A stretch of 64,000 bases of DNA from Nocardia sp. MH4 (GCF_019266065.1 NZ_LPNR01000115.1:620-64619), one strand, 5' to 3'. Shown: positions 41,403 through 50,554, counted from the first letter of the stretch. Made by a program: numbers and translations. The notes: generated by a model not told the origin, from the sequence alone.

Positions 41403-44400
41403 CAGGCGGCTCCGCGCTGCCTCGACTCCGACGTCGAGGCGGTACCGGTCCACGGCGAGATGGGGTTGCCCCACCAGCGGGTCGACGGCGGGACCACGTC
41501 GCCGCGCATCACCAGGGACGCCGGTCCGATGGTGGCGCCCGCGCCGATGTGGGCGGCGGGCAGGGCGACGCAGTGCGGGCCGAGAGTGGCGCCCGCGTCC
41601 AGTGTCACCGTGTCCATGGACATGATGCGGTCGTGGAACAGATGGGTCTGCACCACACAGCCGCGTTCCACGGTCGCGCCGTCACCGAGTGTCACGAGGT
41701 CTGCCTCCGGAAGCCAATAGGACTCGCACCATACCCCGCGGCCGATCTTGGCACCGAGTCCGCGAAGCCACAGATTCATCACGGGAGTACCCGTGGCGGC
41801 GCGGGCGAACCAGGGTGCGGCGACGGTCTCGACGAAGGCGTCGGAGACCTCGTTGCGCCACACGAACGAACTCCACAGCGGATGCTCCACGGCCCGAATC
41901 CGCCCGACCAGCAACCACTTCGCGGCCACCGCGATGGCACCGGCCACCGCGCCGGCGGCCATCAGGACCAGGCCGGACAGCAGCGCCGCGACCAGGTAGT
42001 CGGAATGCTGGGCGATCAGGGCCAGCACGAACAGCACGCCGAGGCCGATGGCGAAGGTCACCATCACCGGGATCAAGCGGCAGGTCTCGACGATCGCCCT
42101 GGCCACCTTCAGCCGCAGCGGCGGATCGAAAGTGCGTGAGGTGTCGCTGGATTCGGCGGCCCGGCGTAGTCGCACCGGCGGGCTGCCCAGCCACGACGAG
42201 CCTGCCTTGGCCTTGCTCGGCGCGGCCGAGAGCACCGCCACCAGGCCGTTCTTGGGCACCCGCCGACCGACCGCGGTCATGCCGGAGTTGCCGAGGAAGG
42301 CGCGCTTGCCGACCTTGGCCTCGCCGATGCGCAGCCAGCCGCCGCCGAGTTCGTAGCTGGCGATCATGGTGTCGTCGGCCAGGAAGGCGCCGTCGGCGAC
42401 CACGGTGAACTTGGGCAGCAGCAGCACCGTCGACGCCTCGACGTTCTTGCCGATCCGCGCGCCGAGCAGGCGCAACCACAGCGGGGTCAGCAGGCTGGCG
42501 TAGAGCGGGAACAGGAAGGTGCGGGCCGAATCGAGCAGGCGTTCGGTGGCCCACACCTGCCACCCGGTCCGGCTGCGCACCGGGTGGTAGCCCTCGCGCA
42601 GGCCGATGCCGAGCAGGCGCACGGCGATCACGGTCGCGGCGGCGTAGACGGCGAGGCTGAGCAGGGTGGCCACCGGCAGGATGGCGAAACCGCGCAGCGC
42701 GGCGGCGCCGATGGTGGTCTCCTCGCGGACCCACCAGGCGATGAAGGTGCCGCCGACGGCCAGGCCGAGCACGGGCATCGCGGCCAGCGCCATCGAGGAC
42801 AGGCCGAAGACGATCAGCCAGTGCCTGGCGCGTTCGGGGGAGTGATCGGGCCAGCGGCGTGGTGCCTTGCCCGCCTTCGTCGCGGGCGAGCCCGCCCATT
42901 CCTGTTCGGCCTTGACCTTGCCCGATACCGCGGAGCCGGGGGCGATCTCGGCCTTCTTGCCGATCTTGGTGCCGGGCAGCAGGATCGAGCGCGCGCCGAT
43001 CACCGCGCCGTCCCCGATGGTGATGCCGCCGATGTGCACGACGTCGCCGTCGACCCAGTAGCCGGACAGATCCACCTCGGGTTCGACGCTGGCGCCGTCG
43101 CCCAGTTCGAGCATGCCGGTGACCGGCGGCAGGGTGTGCAGGTCGACGCCCTTGCCGATCTTGGCGCCCAGTGCCCGCGCGAACGGCACCATCAGCGGTG
43201 CGCCGGACAGGCTTTCGGCGCCACTGGCCTCCGACAGGCGTACGGCCGCCCACAGGCGCAGATGCACCCAGGAGCCGCGCGGATAGGTGCCGGGGCGCAG
43301 GCCTGCCAGCAGCACGCGCGCGCCTGCCACGCACAGCGTCATCCGGCCCAGCGGCGAGATGAACAGCACGAATGCCAGCACGATCCACCACCAGGACAGC
43401 CGCGGCAGCCACGGCAGCGAGGCGGACCAGCCCGCGATCGCCGACACCGCGGCCAGCCAGGTGACCCACTGCAAGCCGGTGAGGGTGGTCAGCGGGAGGG
43501 TGGCCAGCACCTGGGTGATCTGCGCGCGCAACGGCGTCGGCGCGACGACGCGTACGTCGACGGCCGCCACCGGCGCGCTCCCGTCGAGCAGTTCGACGAG
43601 CGAGCCCAGGCGCGGATGGTCGTAGAGATCGGCGACGGTGACGTGCGGATACCGCTCGCGCAACGCGCCGACCAGCTGGGCCGCCGCCAGCGAGCCGCCG
43701 CCCAGGTCGAAGAAGTCGGCGTCGAGATCGGCGGCCTCGGCGCCGAGGATGGCGTCCCACAGCCCGGCCACCCAGGCCGCCGTGCCCGCGAGACCGGACG
43801 GGGCCGGTTCCTCGGTGCTCGGCAGCGGCCAGGGCAGCGCGTCGCGGTCGACCTTGCCCGAGGTGCGGGTCGGCAGGTCGGGCACGACCGCGAGGCGGGG
43901 CACCAGCGGGGCCGGAAGCTGTTCGGCCAGAATCTCTCTGGCCTTCTTGACGTCGAAGTCGGGGCCGGCGCCGGTGAGGTAGCCGACCAGGATCTTGTTG
44001 CCCGCCTTGGTGGTCCGGATGGCGGCGGCAGCGCCGCTGACCCCGGGCAGATGCTGGAGGGCGTTGTCGATCTCGCCCAGCTCGATGCGGCGGCCGCCGA
44101 TCTTGATCTGGTCGTCGGCCCGGCCGAGGAAGATCAGACCCTGGTGATCGTTGCGAACCAGATCGCCACTGCGATAGGCGCGTTCCCAGCCCAGCGAAGG
44201 CAGCGGGGCGTACTTCTCGGCGTCCTTGGCCGGGTCCAGGTAGCGGGCCAGGCCGACGCCGCCGATGACGAGTTCGCCGGTCTCGCCCTCGGGCACGGGA
44301 TTGCCCTGCGGGTCGACGACCGTCAGGTCCCAGCCGTCCAGCGGCAGCCCGATGCGGATCGGCATGCCGCCGTCGAGCAGCGCGGCGCAGGCGACGACCG

Positions 44401-45349
44401 TGGCCTCGGTGGGGCCGTAGGTGTTCCACACCTCGCGATCGGCGCCGCCGGCGAGCCGTTCGGCCAGCTCCGGCGGGACGGCCTCGCCGCCGAAGATCAG
44501 CAGGCGCACCGAGTCCAGCGCCTCGGCGGGCCAGGTGGCGGCCAGCGTCGGCACGGTGGAGACGATGCTGATCTCGCGGCGCATCAGCCACGGGCCCAGG
44601 TCGGCGCCGGTGCGGACCAGGTCGCGCGGGGCGGGGACCAGGCAGGCGCCGTGGCGCCAGGCCAGCCACATCTCCTCGCAGGAGGCGTCGAAGGCGACCG
44701 ACAGCCCGGCCAGCACCCGGTCGCCGGGGCCGATCGGGGCGCGCTGCAGGAACAGTCGGGCCTCGGCGTCGACGAAGGCGGCGGCATTGCGGTGGGTGAC
44801 CGCGACGCCCTTCGGGGTGCCGGTCGAGCCGGAGGTGAAGATGATCCAGGCGTCGTCGGCGGGAGTCGGCAGGGTGTTCCAGTCCGAGGCGGGCGTGCGG
44901 CCCGCGGCGGCGGTGGCCGACTCGATGCCCGCGGCCGTGGCCAGCGCGCTCACCCTGGCCTCGCCGAAGACCAGCCGGGCCCGCTCCTCCGGGTCGTCGG
45001 CGTCGACGGGAACGTAGGCGGCGCCGCAGTAGAGGACGGCCAGGATCGTGACGTACAGCGCGGCGCTGCCCGAGGGCATCCGCACGCCGACCCGGTCGCC
45101 GGGGCGCACCCCCGCGGCGGTCAGCTCGGTCATCCTGGCCTCGATCGCGGCGATCAGCTCCATGTAGCTGAGCACGACGGTGCCGTCGTCGATCGCCGGT
45201 GCGTCGGGGTGGGCCAGGGCGGTGCTGGTCAGGATGTCTACCAGGGTGCGCGGCGGCGCGGCCAGATCGGCGCGCAGGAGTGGATCACGCAACCGGCTCG
45301 CCGGGTCCTCAGTGCGTGGCTCGAGCATGGCGCTCAGTCCACCTCTCAT
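41402..45349 (-). CDS. Pls/PosA-type non-ribosomal peptide synthetase with membrane and hexapeptide-repeat modules
   Basis: 1315 residues. Adenylation domain (about 25-505): IFTSGSTGTPKGVAVTH (A3), NTYGPTEATV (A5), YRSGDLVR (A7), and the Lys of TRTSGKVDRDALP (A10). Carrier domain with DFFDLGGGSLAAAQLV (phosphopantetheinyl Ser about 555). The remaining about 700 residues hold about six membrane helices and left-handed beta-helix acyltransferase-like blocks (IGKGVDLHTL, VIGARSILLPGTKIGKKAEI, ATLGPHCVALPAAHIGAGATIG). This is the plan of epsilon-poly-lysine synthetase and PosA: one amino acid is activated and joined to itself or another unit in the membrane. An ATG at 45328 is an alternative start. 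Confidence 0.88.
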   Translation of the reverse strand: MRGGLSAMLEPRTEDPASRLRDPLLRADLAAPPRTLVDILTSTALAHPDAPAIDDGTVVLSYMELIAAIEARMTELTAAGVRPGDRVGVRMPSGSAALYVTILAVLYCGAAYVPVDADDPEERARLVFGEARVSALATAAGIESATAAAGRTPASDWNTLPTPADDAWIIFTSGSTGTPKGVAVTHRNAAAFVDAEARLFLQRAPIGPGDRVLAGLSVAFDASCEEMWLAWRHGACLVPAPRDLVRTGADLGPWLMRREISIVSTVPTLAATWPAEALDSVRLLIFGGEAVPPELAERLAGGADREVWNTYGPTEATVVACAALLDGGMPIRIGLPLDGWDLTVVDPQGNPVPEGETGELVIGGVGLARYLDPAKDAEKYAPLPSLGWERAYRSGDLVRNDHQGLIFLGRADDQIKIGGRRIELGEIDNALQHLPGVSGAAAAIRTTKAGNKILVGYLTGAGPDFDVKKAREILAEQLPAPLVPRLAVVPDLPTRTSGKVDRDALPWPLPSTEEPAPSGLAGTAAWVAGLWDAILGAEAADLDADFFDLGGGSLAAAQLVGALRERYPHVTVADLYDHPRLGSLVELLDGSAPVAAVDVRVVAPTPLRAQITQVLATLPLTTLTGLQWVTWLAAVSAIAGWSASLPWLPRLSWWWIVLAFVLFISPLGRMTLCVAGARVLLAGLRPGTYPRGSWVHLRLWAAVRLSEASGAESLSGAPLMVPFARALGAKIGKGVDLHTLPPVTGMLELGDGASVEPEVDLSGYWVDGDVVHIGGITIGDGAVIGARSILLPGTKIGKKAEIAPGSAVSGKVKAEQEWAGSPATKAGKAPRRWPDHSPERARHWLIVFGLSSMALAAMPVLGLAVGGTFIAWWVREETTIGAAALRGFAILPVATLLSLAVYAAATVIAVRLLGIGLREGYHPVRSRTGWQVWATERLLDSARTFLFPLYASLLTPLWLRLLGARIGKNVEASTVLLLPKFTVVADGAFLADDTMIASYELGGGWLRIGEAKVGKRAFLGNSGMTAVGRRVPKNGLVAVLSAAPSKAKAGSSWLGSPPVRLRRAAESSDTSRTFDPPLRLKVARAIVETCRLIPVMVTFAIGLGVLFVLALIAQHSDYLVAALLSGLVLMAAGAVAGAIAVAAKWLLVGRIRAVEHPLWSSFVWRNEVSDAFVETVAAPWFARAATGTPVMNLWLRGLGAKIGRGVWCESYWLPEADLVTLGDGATVERGCVVQTHLFHDRIMSMDTVTLDAGATLGPHCVALPAAHIGAGATIGPASLVMRGDVVPPSTRWWGNPISPWTGTASTSESRQRGAA

Positions 45350-45484
45350 CGGTCGACCCCCATCGGTGGTGTTTGTTGTTTCACGGGCGGGTTACCGGAG
45401 GGCAAACGGGATGGTCACCAGATGCCAACGGTACTCGGAGAAGGTGTGGCCGGACGGCAGCGCGAGGCGTGCCGCCGGCGCCGA

Positions 45485-45919
45485 TCACGACGGCGAATCC
45501 GGTGATTCGCCGAGCGCGGTCAGCGTCAGCCGGTGCAGGGTGCGCTGTTCCTCGGGATCGAGCCGCTCCAGCACGCGTGCGGTGGCGTCGGCGATGAGGC
45601 GGTCGGTGCGCTTGCACTGCTTGCGCCCGGCGTCGGTGATCCGCAGCCGGTATTTGCGGCGGTCCTTGCCGTCGCGGGTGCGTTCGACCAGGCCGGCGCG
45701 TTCCAGCGCGTCGATCAGCCGGACGACTTCGCTGCGGTCGATGCCGAGGGCGTCGCCGACCTTCTTCTGCGTCAGGTCGGCGTTCTCCTCGATGAAGGTG
45801 AGCACCCAGTGATCGCGCAGCGGGACGTCGATCTCGGCGTGCAGTGCCTTGGTGAGCCGTCCGAGCGCGTACACCGGATAGCGCGGCAGGCCGCGGACGG
45901 GGTTCGAGTTCGTGGACAT
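45485..45919 (-). CDS. MarR-family transcriptional regulator
   Basis: 144 residues from ATG 45919. Winged helix with TQKKVGDALGIDRSEVVRLIDALERAGLVERTRDGKDRRKYRLRIT across residues 52-97 (recognition helix IDRSEVVRLIDALERAG; wing DGKDRRKYRL). Divergent from the riboswitch region and upstream of the NRPS gene on the same strand (about 135 bp apart), so it may control the NRPS-aminopeptidase operon and itself. Confidence 0.88.
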   Translation of the reverse strand: MSTNSNPVRGLPRYPVYALGRLTKALHAEIDVPLRDHWVLTFIEENADLTQKKVGDALGIDRSEVVRLIDALERAGLVERTRDGKDRRKYRLRITDAGRKQCKRTDRLIADATARVLERLDPEEQRTLHRLTLTALGESPDSPS

Positions 45920-45948
45920 GATCGGCAACCCTAACAGATAGTGGGGGA

Positions 45949-45979
45949 ACTCAATCATTTGAGTCATCCATCATGGATG
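45949..45979. promoter_or_regulatory. two adjacent palindromes upstream of the MarR gene
   Basis: ACTCAA-TCAT-TTGAGT (45949-45964) is followed immediately by CATCCA-TCA-TGGATG (45965-45979). Both are perfect inverted repeats, 30-60 bp upstream of the MarR start codon, where an autoregulatory operator is expected. No gene between here and the riboswitch at 46213. Confidence 0.6.
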
Positions 45980-46212
45980 AGGCAGATTGTTGGGCGATTC
46001 GCGGGCGGGCGGCAATCCGGCGGCAATCGGGTCTCGGCCGGGATGTCCGATTCCTTTGTGGCCGTGAGGATTACCTTTCGGGTGTCGGAACCGGTCACGG
46101 CGCGGGTCGGTGGGGTGGGTCGTCGCCGTCGCGAGCGCGGCGGGTGCCACCGGTTCCGACGGGCCGATCGTGGGTGGTTGACAGCTCGCCGGATCGTCTG
46201 CCACTCTCGAAA

Positions 46213-46356
46213 CAGGTCACGAGTACCAGCGACAAGCCCCGGCTAGCTGGTCGGCAACCCTCCTCCGCGGTGGGGTGCTCCGGGTGACGACCAGGCCGCC
46301 GTCCGCAGTGGGCGCGGCAAGCGCGGACTCGCAGCACCCTTTTCGGGAACGAGTCC
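46213..46356 (+). promoter_or_regulatory. SAM-IV riboswitch with expression platform
   Basis: GGTCACGAGTACCAGCGACA, followed by AGCCCCGGCTAGCTGG, TCGGCAACCCTCC, CCGCGGTGGGGTGCTCCGGG and TGACGACC (46215-46292), has the conserved core and pairing of the actinobacterial SAM-IV class as I know it. P1 is GGTCA with TGACGACC, and the central CGGCAACCC binding core is present. Downstream, GGACTCG (46325-46331) can pair with CGAGTCC (46350-46356) close to the start codon, a plausible translation or termination switch. It should sense S-adenosylmethionine and control the aminotransferase gene that follows. Confidence 0.85.
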
Positions 46357-46377
46357 CTGAGCCGACGGGATTTCGTC

Positions 46378-47694
46378 ATGACCGCAGTAATCGACCCCAC
46401 CTGTGCCCTGGCCACCGTCTCCGGTGCGGACCTGCGGGTTCCGCTCGTGCAGGGCGGGACCAAGGACTACGCCAACTTCGACTACGCCGCGAGCGCACCG
46501 GCCTTGCAGCAGGTCACCGACCGGATTTCCAAGCTGCTGCCGTACTACGCCAGCGTGCATCGCGGCGCCGGATACGCCTCGCGGATCTCCACCGAGTGCT
46601 ACGAGGCGTCCCGTGGCGCGGTCGCCCGGTTCCTCGACGCCGCCGACGACCAGGTCGTCGTGTTCACCCGCAACACCACCGATTCGCTGAACCTGCTGGC
46701 CGGCTGCGTGCCCGGCGAGACCGTGGTGCTCGATATCGAGCACCACGCGAACTTCCTGCCGTGGACCGCGCACGGGCGCCGGGTCGTGCGGGCCGCCGAT
46801 ACCGTCGAGGAGACGATTCGCCGGGTCGTCGCCGAATTGTGCAGCAAGCCCGCCGCTTTGCTCGCGGTGACCGGCGCCTCCAACGTCACCGGTGAGGTGC
46901 TGCCGCTGGAGCGGCTGGCGACCATCGCCCACCTGTGCGGCGCGCGGATTCTCGTCGATGCGGCGCAGCTGGCGCCGCATCGCCGGATCTCCCTGCGCGA
47001 GACCGGCGTCGACTACCTCGCCTTCTCCGGGCACAAGCTGTACGCGCCGTTCGGCGCCGGTGTGCTGGTCGGTCGGCGGGACTGGCTCGACGCCGGCGAG
47101 CCGCACCTGGCCGGTGGTGGCGCGGTGCGCGAAGTCGGTGTGGCGCAGGTCGACTGGGCCGCGGCGCCGCAGCGGCACGAGGCCGGTTCGCCGAATGTGC
47201 TCGGCGCGGCCGCCATCGCCGCCGCCTGCGACGCGCTCGCCGCGATCGATCCGGAGGAGCTCGTCGCCCACGAGCGGTTCCTGGCCGACCGGTTGCGCGA
47301 CGGGCTGGGTGCGATCCCGGGCGTCGAGCTGGTCCGCATCTGGTCCGACAGCCCGGACTGTGTCGGCATCGTCGCCTTCACCGTGGCCGGCTATGCCCCC
47401 GGTGAGGTCGCCGCCTATCTCTCCGCTGAACACGCCATCGGTGTCCGCGACGGCCGCTTCTGCGCCCACCCCCTCCTCGCGGCCCTCGGCCTCGACGCCG
47501 CCCTGCGCGCCAGCATCGGCCTCGGCACCACAGCCGACGACGTGGACCGCTTGATCACCGCCGTCGCCACCCTCGTCGAATCCGGCCCCACCTGGACCTA
47601 CGCCGCCACCGACGGCCTCTGGAACCCCACTCCCGAAACCCGCCCCCTCTCCGGCGACGCCCTCACCGGCGCCGCCCCCTGCCTCATCGGCTGA
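46378..47694 (+). CDS. class-V aminotransferase, cysteine-desulfurase-like
   Basis: 438 residues, PLP-dependent. FDYAASAPAL N-terminal phrase, SVHRGAGYASRISTECYE, FTRNTTDSLNLLAG, ASNVTGEVLPL, VDAAQLAPH (Asp of the PLP pyridine contact) and the Schiff-base lysine in AFSGHKLYAPFGAGVLVG. The family includes cysteine desulfurases and selenocysteine lyases. No active-site Cys loop is obvious at the C-terminus. SAM-IV control points to sulfur amino-acid metabolism, for example sulfur mobilisation from cysteine. It stands alone on its strand. Confidence 0.88.
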   Translation: MTAVIDPTCALATVSGADLRVPLVQGGTKDYANFDYAASAPALQQVTDRISKLLPYYASVHRGAGYASRISTECYEASRGAVARFLDAADDQVVVFTRNTTDSLNLLAGCVPGETVVLDIEHHANFLPWTAHGRRVVRAADTVEETIRRVVAELCSKPAALLAVTGASNVTGEVLPLERLATIAHLCGARILVDAAQLAPHRRISLRETGVDYLAFSGHKLYAPFGAGVLVGRRDWLDAGEPHLAGGGAVREVGVAQVDWAAAPQRHEAGSPNVLGAAAIAAACDALAAIDPEELVAHERFLADRLRDGLGAIPGVELVRIWSDSPDCVGIVAFTVAGYAPGEVAAYLSAEHAIGVRDGRFCAHPLLAALGLDAALRASIGLGTTADDVDRLITAVATLVESGPTWTYAATDGLWNPTPETRPLSGDALTGAAPCLIG

Positions 47695-47752
47695 GCCGCC
47701 ACGGTGCGGTCGGACGTGCGTGTCCGGCCGCACCGCTCTGTCCCCATCGGGA

Positions 47753-47887
47753 ATGTGCCCCGGTGATCCCTGCAAGAACTGCGCTGCCGCGCGCGCCGCG
47801 GGCGCGGCGCCGCTCCACCGTGGCGAGCCCGGCTACAGATCCGGCTTGGACGCCGACGGTGACGGTATCGCTTGCGACAGGGGCTGA
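47753..47887 (+). pseudogene. Excalibur calcium-binding domain, orphan 44-aa frame
   Basis: MCPGDPCKNCAAARAAGAAP, then GEPGYRSGLDADGDGIACD and stop. This is a complete Excalibur motif (KNC-AARAAGAAP-GEPGY-LDxDGDGxxC), normally the C-terminal part of secreted actinobacterial surface proteins. Here it has no signal peptide and no upstream domain, and starts at an ATG without a ribosome site. It is probably a remnant or a misplaced domain; calcium binding through DADGDG is still possible if made. Confidence 0.7.
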
Positions 47888-47924
47888 CCTGCCGATCGGC
47901 GCCCCGGCTCGCGCAGCGGCGCTG

Positions 47925-48476
47925 TCAGGTGTCGAGGGCGGTGGGGCGGTGGTATCTGCCGTTGTAGTAGAGGAGGGGGGCGGCGGACGGGGATTCCCTG
48001 GTGTCGTCGTGGACTCGGGTGACCAGGCCTACGGCGAGGGTGTGGTCGCCGATGTCGATGAGTTGGTGGAGGGTGGCGCGGAGCCAGATGGGGGTGCCGT
48101 GCAGGACCGGTTCGCCGGTGTCGAGGGTGGTCCACAGGGAGCGGTCGGTGAAGCGGTCGGCGGCGGTACGGGAGAAACGGTGGGCCAGGTGGTGCTGGTG
48201 TTCGCCGAGGAAGTGGATGACGACCGAGTCGGCCGCGCGCAGGGCCTCGATGCTCGAGGACGTGTGGGCGATGTTGAACGACACCAGCGGCGGTTCCAGC
48301 GACAGTGAGGCGAAGGACGTCGCCGTGAAGCCGACGGGGCCCGAGTCCGCTCCGATCGTCACCACGGTGACGCCGGCCGGATAGTGCCGCATCGAGGCCC
48401 GATACTGCTCAGCCGTGATCCCGCTCAGATCATCGGGGACGACCAGTTCGGCCGGAATACGTCGCGCATCACCCAC
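47925..48476 (-). CDS. flavin reductase family protein
   Basis: 183 residues from a GTG. FMN-binding split-barrel: RHYPAGVTVVTIG, GFTATSFASLSLEPPLVSFNI (conserved TxxSFxSLSxxPP phrase), and HFLGEHQHHLAHRFS. Such proteins supply reduced FMN to a two-component monooxygenase; no oxygenase gene lies nearby. 9 bp from the DUF998 gene on the same strand, so possibly one transcript. Confidence 0.9.
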   Translation of the reverse strand: MGDARRIPAELVVPDDLSGITAEQYRASMRHYPAGVTVVTIGADSGPVGFTATSFASLSLEPPLVSFNIAHTSSSIEALRAADSVVIHFLGEHQHHLAHRFSRTAADRFTDRSLWTTLDTGEPVLHGTPIWLRATLHQLIDIGDHTLAVGLVTRVHDDTRESPSAAPLLYYNGRYHRPTALDT

Positions 48477-48485
48477 CGCCCCAAA

Positions 48486-49145
48486 CTACGCCTGCGGCGC
48501 GACCGCACCCATCGCCCGGTCGTCGCGCTGTGCGCCGATCGCGCCGGCCTTGTCTTCGGTGAGCACGCGGAACGCGAACACGACCTGCCACAACCCGATG
48601 AACAGGGTGGGCAGCCGTTCATAGAGCCCGGCGGAGGAATCCGCACCCGCCACGGTGCTTTCGAACGCAACGAAGAACGCGCCGACTGCCACCAGCGACA
48701 GCACGCCGGTGGCGACCGAGAAGGCTGCCCAGCCGCGGAAGGGGCGACCCGCGGCGGCGAACGCGGCTACCGGGAACGCCAGGAAAACCACCAGCGCGCC
48801 CATGCTGTGCACCGTGCCGATCGCGGTGACGGCGTCGGACTCACCGGCGGGGAATCCGAGCGCAGGGTCGGTGGGGGCAACGCCGATCAGGACCAGCCCC
48901 GCTCCCGCGACGAGCAGCGACACATATCCCGAAGTCCGGATGGCCGCCGAACGCCGGAGCGCCTCGGCGAAGCACAGGGTCAGCACGCCGTAGACGACGA
49001 AGTTCGCGATTTGTATCCAGCCGTGCCGGCCAAGGCTGAGCGTGCTGATGGTGTCGTGCGAGGAGTCGTAGTCCGGCTGCACCGCACCGTTGACGAGATA
49101 GGTCAGGACGAAGAGAACGGGACCGGTCGCACCCGCCGCCACCAT
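48486..49145 (-). CDS. DUF998 membrane protein
   Basis: 219 residues from ATG 49145 (MVAAGATGPVLFVLTYLV); earlier in-frame ATGs at 49169 and beyond lie in the operator. Six predicted membrane helices. DYDSSHDTISTLSLGRHGWIQ after helix 1 is the DUF998 signature. Function unknown. Divergent from a TetR-type gene, which probably controls it. Confidence 0.85.
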   Translation of the reverse strand: MVAAGATGPVLFVLTYLVNGAVQPDYDSSHDTISTLSLGRHGWIQIANFVVYGVLTLCFAEALRRSAAIRTSGYVSLLVAGAGLVLIGVAPTDPALGFPAGESDAVTAIGTVHSMGALVVFLAFPVAAFAAAGRPFRGWAAFSVATGVLSLVAVGAFFVAFESTVAGADSSAGLYERLPTLFIGLWQVVFAFRVLTEDKAGAIGAQRDDRAMGAVAPQA

Positions 49146-49152
49146 GGCATGC

Positions 49153-49184
49153 GTACAACGTATACTCATGTGTACAACGTACAC
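49153..49184. promoter_or_regulatory. TetR-type operator region
   Basis: GTGTAC-AAC-GTACAC (49170-49184) is a perfect inverted repeat. GTACAACGTA also occurs as a direct repeat at 49153-49162 and 49172-49181. It lies between the divergent DUF998 and TetR genes. Confidence 0.6.
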
Positions 49185-49223
49185 GGATTGTGCGTACGTA
49201 GTACACACGAGAGAGAATCAGGC

Positions 49224-49928
49224 GTGACATTCCTCTGGGAACGGCTTGCGCAGGCCACCGGCGCACCGGGTAAGGCTCTGTCCGCTCAGCGCATCGCCGC
49301 GACGGCGGTGGCCGTTGCCGACGCCGACGGACTCGACGCGATCACCATGCGCCGCCTCGCCGCCGAGCTGGGCGTCGCGCCCATGGCCGCCTACCGCCAC
49401 GTGGCGAACAAGGACGAGGTGCTGGAACTGATGGTCGACCTCGTCTACGGCGAGATCGACCTGTCCGCCGGGATCGACTGGCGCACGACCCTGCGCGAGA
49501 TGGCACTGGCTGTCCGCGCTCTGATCCTGCGCCACCCGTGGCTCACCCGCCTGTCGGCCCCGCAGCTGGTCTACGAGCTGACACCGCATCGCATGGCGCT
49601 GACGGAACTGGCTCTCGCCGCACTCCACGACGACCTCGGCCTCGACCTCGATACCGCGATGGCGGCCTGTCGCACCGTCTCCATGTATGTCCAGGGCGCG
49701 ACCAGCGCCGAAATCGGTCTGCGCGACCTCATGGACGATCGCGGCTGGACCACCGGCGCGGATGCCCGCGCGGGTCTCGCCACACACCTGCGGTGGCTTC
49801 TCGACACCGGCCGCTATCCGACCTTCCAGCGTTACGCCCAGGCGGCGGACCGCAAAGACGACCTGCGATGGCAGTTCGAAACCGGTCTCGATCAGGTCCT
49901 CGACGGAATCGGCTGCGCCGCACACTGA
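49224..49928 (+). CDS. TetR-family transcriptional regulator (TetR_C-type)
   Basis: 234 residues from a GTG. HTH at LDAITMRRLAAELGVAPMAAYRHVANKDEVLELM (residues about 40-73; recognition helix APMAAYRHVANK). The ligand-binding domain (LREMALAVRALILRHPWLTRL...) resembles the C-terminal class typical of TetR itself. It probably represses itself and the divergent DUF998-flavin-reductase pair through the palindrome at 49170. Confidence 0.9.
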   Translation: MTFLWERLAQATGAPGKALSAQRIAATAVAVADADGLDAITMRRLAAELGVAPMAAYRHVANKDEVLELMVDLVYGEIDLSAGIDWRTTLREMALAVRALILRHPWLTRLSAPQLVYELTPHRMALTELALAALHDDLGLDLDTAMAACRTVSMYVQGATSAEIGLRDLMDDRGWTTGADARAGLATHLRWLLDTGRYPTFQRYAQAADRKDDLRWQFETGLDQVLDGIGCAAH

Positions 49929-49970
49929 ATCGCCCGAACCGATTCACCGGCGTGGCAAAGCGCCTCGGAC

Positions 49971-50447
49971 TCAGTCGACCTCGATCGGCAGCCCGGCGGT
50001 GATCCGGACGAGTTCGCGGAAGTTGGTGCGGAACACCGTGTTCGGATGTCCACCCGCGGCCCACACCTCGGTGTGCTCGGCCAGGGCGGTGTCGACCCAG
50101 GTGGGCAGATTGGTGGGATGGCCGACGGGGGCGGTGCCGTCGATCGGCTGGCCGGTGACGCGCTCGACCAGGGCGGTGGGCGCCGGGGTGAGCCTGCCCT
50201 CCAGGCGTTTGCCGGTCCGCGTCAGATCGACCTGATGGTGGTCGGCGACCAGCAACAGGACGGGGTCGTCGTCGAGCAGGAAGACCTGCGAGGTGGTGAT
50301 CGCGGTGGGCGGGGCGCCCAGAGCGCGGGCGGCATCGGCCGCGGTGGCAGCGGGCGTCTCGGGCGAAACGATGACGCCGTGATGCCCGCGGGCGATGAGC
50401 GTATCGGCGACGCGGCATGCGACCGCCGGTAGAGACGACCTGCGCAT
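49971..50447 (-). CDS. YbaK/ProX-type aminoacyl-tRNA deacylase
   Basis: 158 residues from ATG 50447. ITTSQVFLLDDDPVLLLVAD, the Lys in TRTGKRLEG, and VERVTGQPIDGTAPVGH (the G-xx-P-xG loop of the editing domain) are diagnostic of the YbaK fold. These proteins hydrolyse mischarged Cys- or Ala-tRNA in trans. Stand-alone and monocistronic. Confidence 0.87.
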   Translation of the reverse strand: MRRSSLPAVACRVADTLIARGHHGVIVSPETPAATAADAARALGAPPTAITTSQVFLLDDDPVLLLVADHHQVDLTRTGKRLEGRLTPAPTALVERVTGQPIDGTAPVGHPTNLPTWVDTALAEHTEVWAAGGHPNTVFRTNFRELVRITAGLPIEVD

Positions 50448-50554
50448 GAAATCCAGAGTAGGACGATTGCGGGAAATATGCCGGGGGAGCGGGATTTTGG
50501 GGTTCATCCCAGGGGCTGCGCACATCCCTGGCGGCGCGCCAATAGACTCGGTCC

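Noticed and set aside
42584..45505. 973-codon plus frame opposite the NRPS gene
   Set aside because: Antisense shadow; no ribosome site and no recognisable domain.
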